From Rhodovulum sulfidophilum (GTDB taxonomy: Bacteria; Pseudomonadota; Alphaproteobacteria; Rhodobacterales; Rhodobacteraceae): a stretch of 6,748 nt of DNA. The translations under genes were made by a program, and so were the position numbers. Positions 5,194 through 6,748 of the stretch are shown here, in pieces (positions within the stretch are counted from its first letter, which is position 1; each line of letters starts with the position of its first letter). The stretch spans positions 1 through 6,748 of the forward strand of contig QFPW01000059.1 of assembly GCA_003241785.1 (NCBI GenBank), given 5' to 3'. The notes under the pieces were generated by a model. That model made no database searches, had not been told where the DNA came from, and was given only the letters and a program-made list of their open reading frames with translations.

Positions 5194-6513
5194 TCAGGTT
5201 CGCCAGAAACTGGGTATGAGCAGCACGTAGACCGCCATGAGCTCGAGCCGGCCGACCAGCATCAGGAAGCTCATCACCCAGATCGCGGGGTCGGGTAGCG
5301 TCGAGAAATTGCCGGCCGGGCCGATGATCGGTCCAAGGCCGGGGCCGACGTTGGCGAGCGTCGCGGCCGCGCCCGAGATCGCGGTGACCGGATCGAGCCC
5401 GATCAGGATCAGCGCCACGGCGCCGACGCCCAGAGTGAGGAAGAAGAACAGGAAGTAGGCCATGACCGAGCTCATCACGTCGTTTGAAATGACCTGACCC
5501 TGATAGCGCGGGATGACGACGATGTTGCGCAGATCATCATCGCGCAGAAGAACAGCACCTGCGCCATTGGCCCCCAAAGCGTGTAGTCGGTGCTCGCGAA
5601 GCCGGTCGTCGAGATGACCGAGGCCATGTTGAAGAGGATCTCGCGCAGCATCGGCTCGCCGAGCTGGTCGCCGTTCAGGAGCCGGGCCACGACGAGCCCG
5701 CCGCAGAGCGCGAGGTAGATCGCGAGAAATGCCCGGATCTGGGAATCGGCGAAGAGCGCGCGCGGCTCACCCCGGGCGCATTGCACGAAGCGGATGAAGG
5801 ACATCGCGCCCAGAAGCATGAAGACCGCGCCGACGTACTGCGAGGTGGCGCTGAACTCGGCGAAGGAGGCGTCGTAGTTGCCCATGCCTCCGGTCGCGAT
5901 CGTCGCCATCGAGTGGAGCAGCGCGTCGAAGCCGGTCATGCCACCCCAGAGATAGCCCATCGCGCAAAGGAGCGTGAACACGACATAGACCGCGCCACAG
6001 GCGAGCGCCATCTGCTTCGCTTTCGGCATCGCCTTGCCGAGCGTGTTGAAATCGCCGGTCTTCAGGATCTGCATCCCGCCGATATTGAGCATCGGCAGCA
6101 GGATGAGAGCCATGAGCACGATCCCGATGCCGCCGACCCAGGTGAGCAGCATCCTCCAGAGCAGCGTGCCGCGCGGCAGTTCGTGCAGCCCGGCGATCAC
6201 GGTGGAGCCCGTCGTGGTGAGCGCGGAGGTGGCTTCGAAGATCGCCTGCGCCGGATCCAGCCCCGGGGCGCCGAGGATGAAGGGAACCGCGCCGAACAGG
6301 ATGAAACTCACCCAGGCGAGGCAGGTGAGCAGGAACCCCTGGCGGAGACTGAGATCGGACCGCCAGCCGCCGGCGCAGGCCAGCCCGATGGTCACGCCGA
6401 GGCAGACCGTGACGATCAGCACGGAGATCCACGAGCGCTGGCGCGGCCATGAGCCCGCCGAACCACGCGACGAGCCAGCCAATTATGTATCCCACCGGTC
6501 TGAGGTCCACCAT
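5194..6513 (-). pseudogene. trkH: trkH-type potassium-uptake channel subunit, broken in two places
   Basis: TrkH is the membrane subunit of the Trk potassium uptake system, built from four pore repeats each with a filter loop. The N-terminus MVDLRPVGYIIGWLVAWFGG starts at ATG 6513 in one frame, ending around LMAAPALVDL. From about 6460 to 5532 the homologous sequence continues in a second frame. It carries filter 1 (LTTTGST), filter 2 (ATGGMGNYD) and filter 3 (STTGFASTDY) up to LFFCAMMI. From about 5532 it returns to the first frame as LRNIVVIPRYQGQVISNDVM and runs to the normal end, LVGRLELMAVYVLLIPSFWR. The expected fourth filter (a Gly-x-x-Gly-Ser-Thr segment) and the helix after it are missing from the DNA in all frames, so this is a deletion and not just a frameshift. 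Total coding length is 440 codons against roughly 480 for the family. No strong ribosome-binding site precedes 6513. A channel without its fourth filter should not conduct normally. A draft-assembly error is the main alternative. Confidence 0.85.
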
Positions 6514-6655
6514 GCGCCATGGATCTGCGGAGCTGTGAGCGACGTCAAGCGTGGACGCGGAAAGCGGCCGATGTCGGTTCTGTGCCGTCGCGTAAGGGAA
6601 CCGGGCGGCGTCGCTTATAGTCCGCCGAGGGATCTCGACGGCCGCGCGGGGCATT
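6514..6655. other. Gap between permease and trkH remnant
   Basis: No gene is seen in these 142 bases. On the minus strand, TATAAG (6619-6614) is a possible -10 box without a matching -35. TTGACG near 6548-6543 is a possible -35 without a good -10. Neither makes a convincing promoter for trkH, and no terminator-like hairpin with a T-run follows the permease stop. Confidence 0.3.
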
Positions 6656-6748
6656 TCAAGGCGTGGGCACGAGCGGCCAGAAGACGGGGATCAGAAGGCA
6701 GCAGGTGACGCCGGTGATGATGTTGAGCGGGATGCCGATGCGCATGTA
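6656..6748 (-). CDS. C-terminus of a probable SLC13/DASS-type anion permease (partial)
   Basis: Thirty codons of a membrane protein run in from the right edge and stop with TGA at 6658-6656. The sequence YMRIGIPLNIITGVTCCLLI followed by PVFWPL is a last transmembrane helix after a Arg-Ile-Gly-Ile-Pro-Leu-Asn turn. That is how divalent-anion/sodium symporters of the SLC13 (DASS, CitT-like) group typically end. These permeases import dicarboxylates, citrate or sulfate; the tail cannot say which. It lies upstream of the trkH remnant on the same strand, with 142 bases between, so they may once have been co-transcribed. With only the tail visible, another ion-transporter family with a similar ending cannot be excluded. 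Confidence 0.6.
   Translation of the reverse strand, partial: YMRIGIPLNIITGVTCCLLIPVFWPLVPTP

Noticed and set aside
5475..5577. Programmed frameshift in trkH
   Set aside because: A frameshift alone cannot explain the break, because the DNA for the fourth filter is missing and not just out of frame.
5781..6452. 223-residue plus-strand frame opposite trkH
   Set aside because: It is rich in Glu, His, Arg and Gln, the mirror of a membrane-protein gene read on the other strand.

Overview
The window is GC-rich DNA with GTG and TTG starts alongside ATG, purine-rich ribosome-binding sites and protein sequences typical of Alphaproteobacteria. A Rhodobacterales-like source is the best guess, inferred from composition and protein flavour only. 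It reads as an accessory or loosely packed chromosomal stretch rather than one dense operon.

Layout from left to right. Bases 1-778 hold no gene I can recognise: only a short open frame at the left edge and a stem-loop that may be a terminator. Bases 779-1416 (minus strand) carry a two-gene toxin-antitoxin module. A TumE-family (DUF6516) toxin comes first, and a winged-helix DNA-binding antitoxin follows, overlapping it by the four bases ATGA. A good -35/-10 pair lies immediately upstream, with a perfect 7-bp inverted repeat over the -35 that looks like the autoregulatory operator. Bases 1417-1829 hold only a doubtful 77-residue frame.

Bases 1830-4991 form a divergent unit. On the minus strand is a LacI-family repressor. 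On the plus strand is a periplasmic sugar/polyol-type ABC substrate-binding protein (RbsB/MocB-like). It is followed, by a TTGA stop/start overlap, by an alpha/beta hydrolase of the hormone-sensitive-lipase type. The natural reading is that the repressor senses a small carbohydrate-like ligand, the binding protein captures it, and the esterase may act on it or on an ester of it. The permease and ATPase genes expected beside such a binding protein are absent from the window, and the unit is closed by the convergent gene downstream.

Bases 5194-6513 (minus strand) are a broken trkH, the potassium-uptake channel subunit. Its reading frame changes twice, and the second break has removed the DNA for the fourth selectivity-filter segment, so it should not form a working channel. 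At the right edge (6656-6748, minus) are the last 30 codons of what is probably an SLC13/DASS-type anion permease.

No CRISPR array, tRNA, rRNA or complete insertion sequence was seen. The points of most interest are the compact toxin-antitoxin control region with a possibly leaderless toxin message, the orphan binding-protein/esterase pair under a LacI regulator, and the specific decay of trkH.
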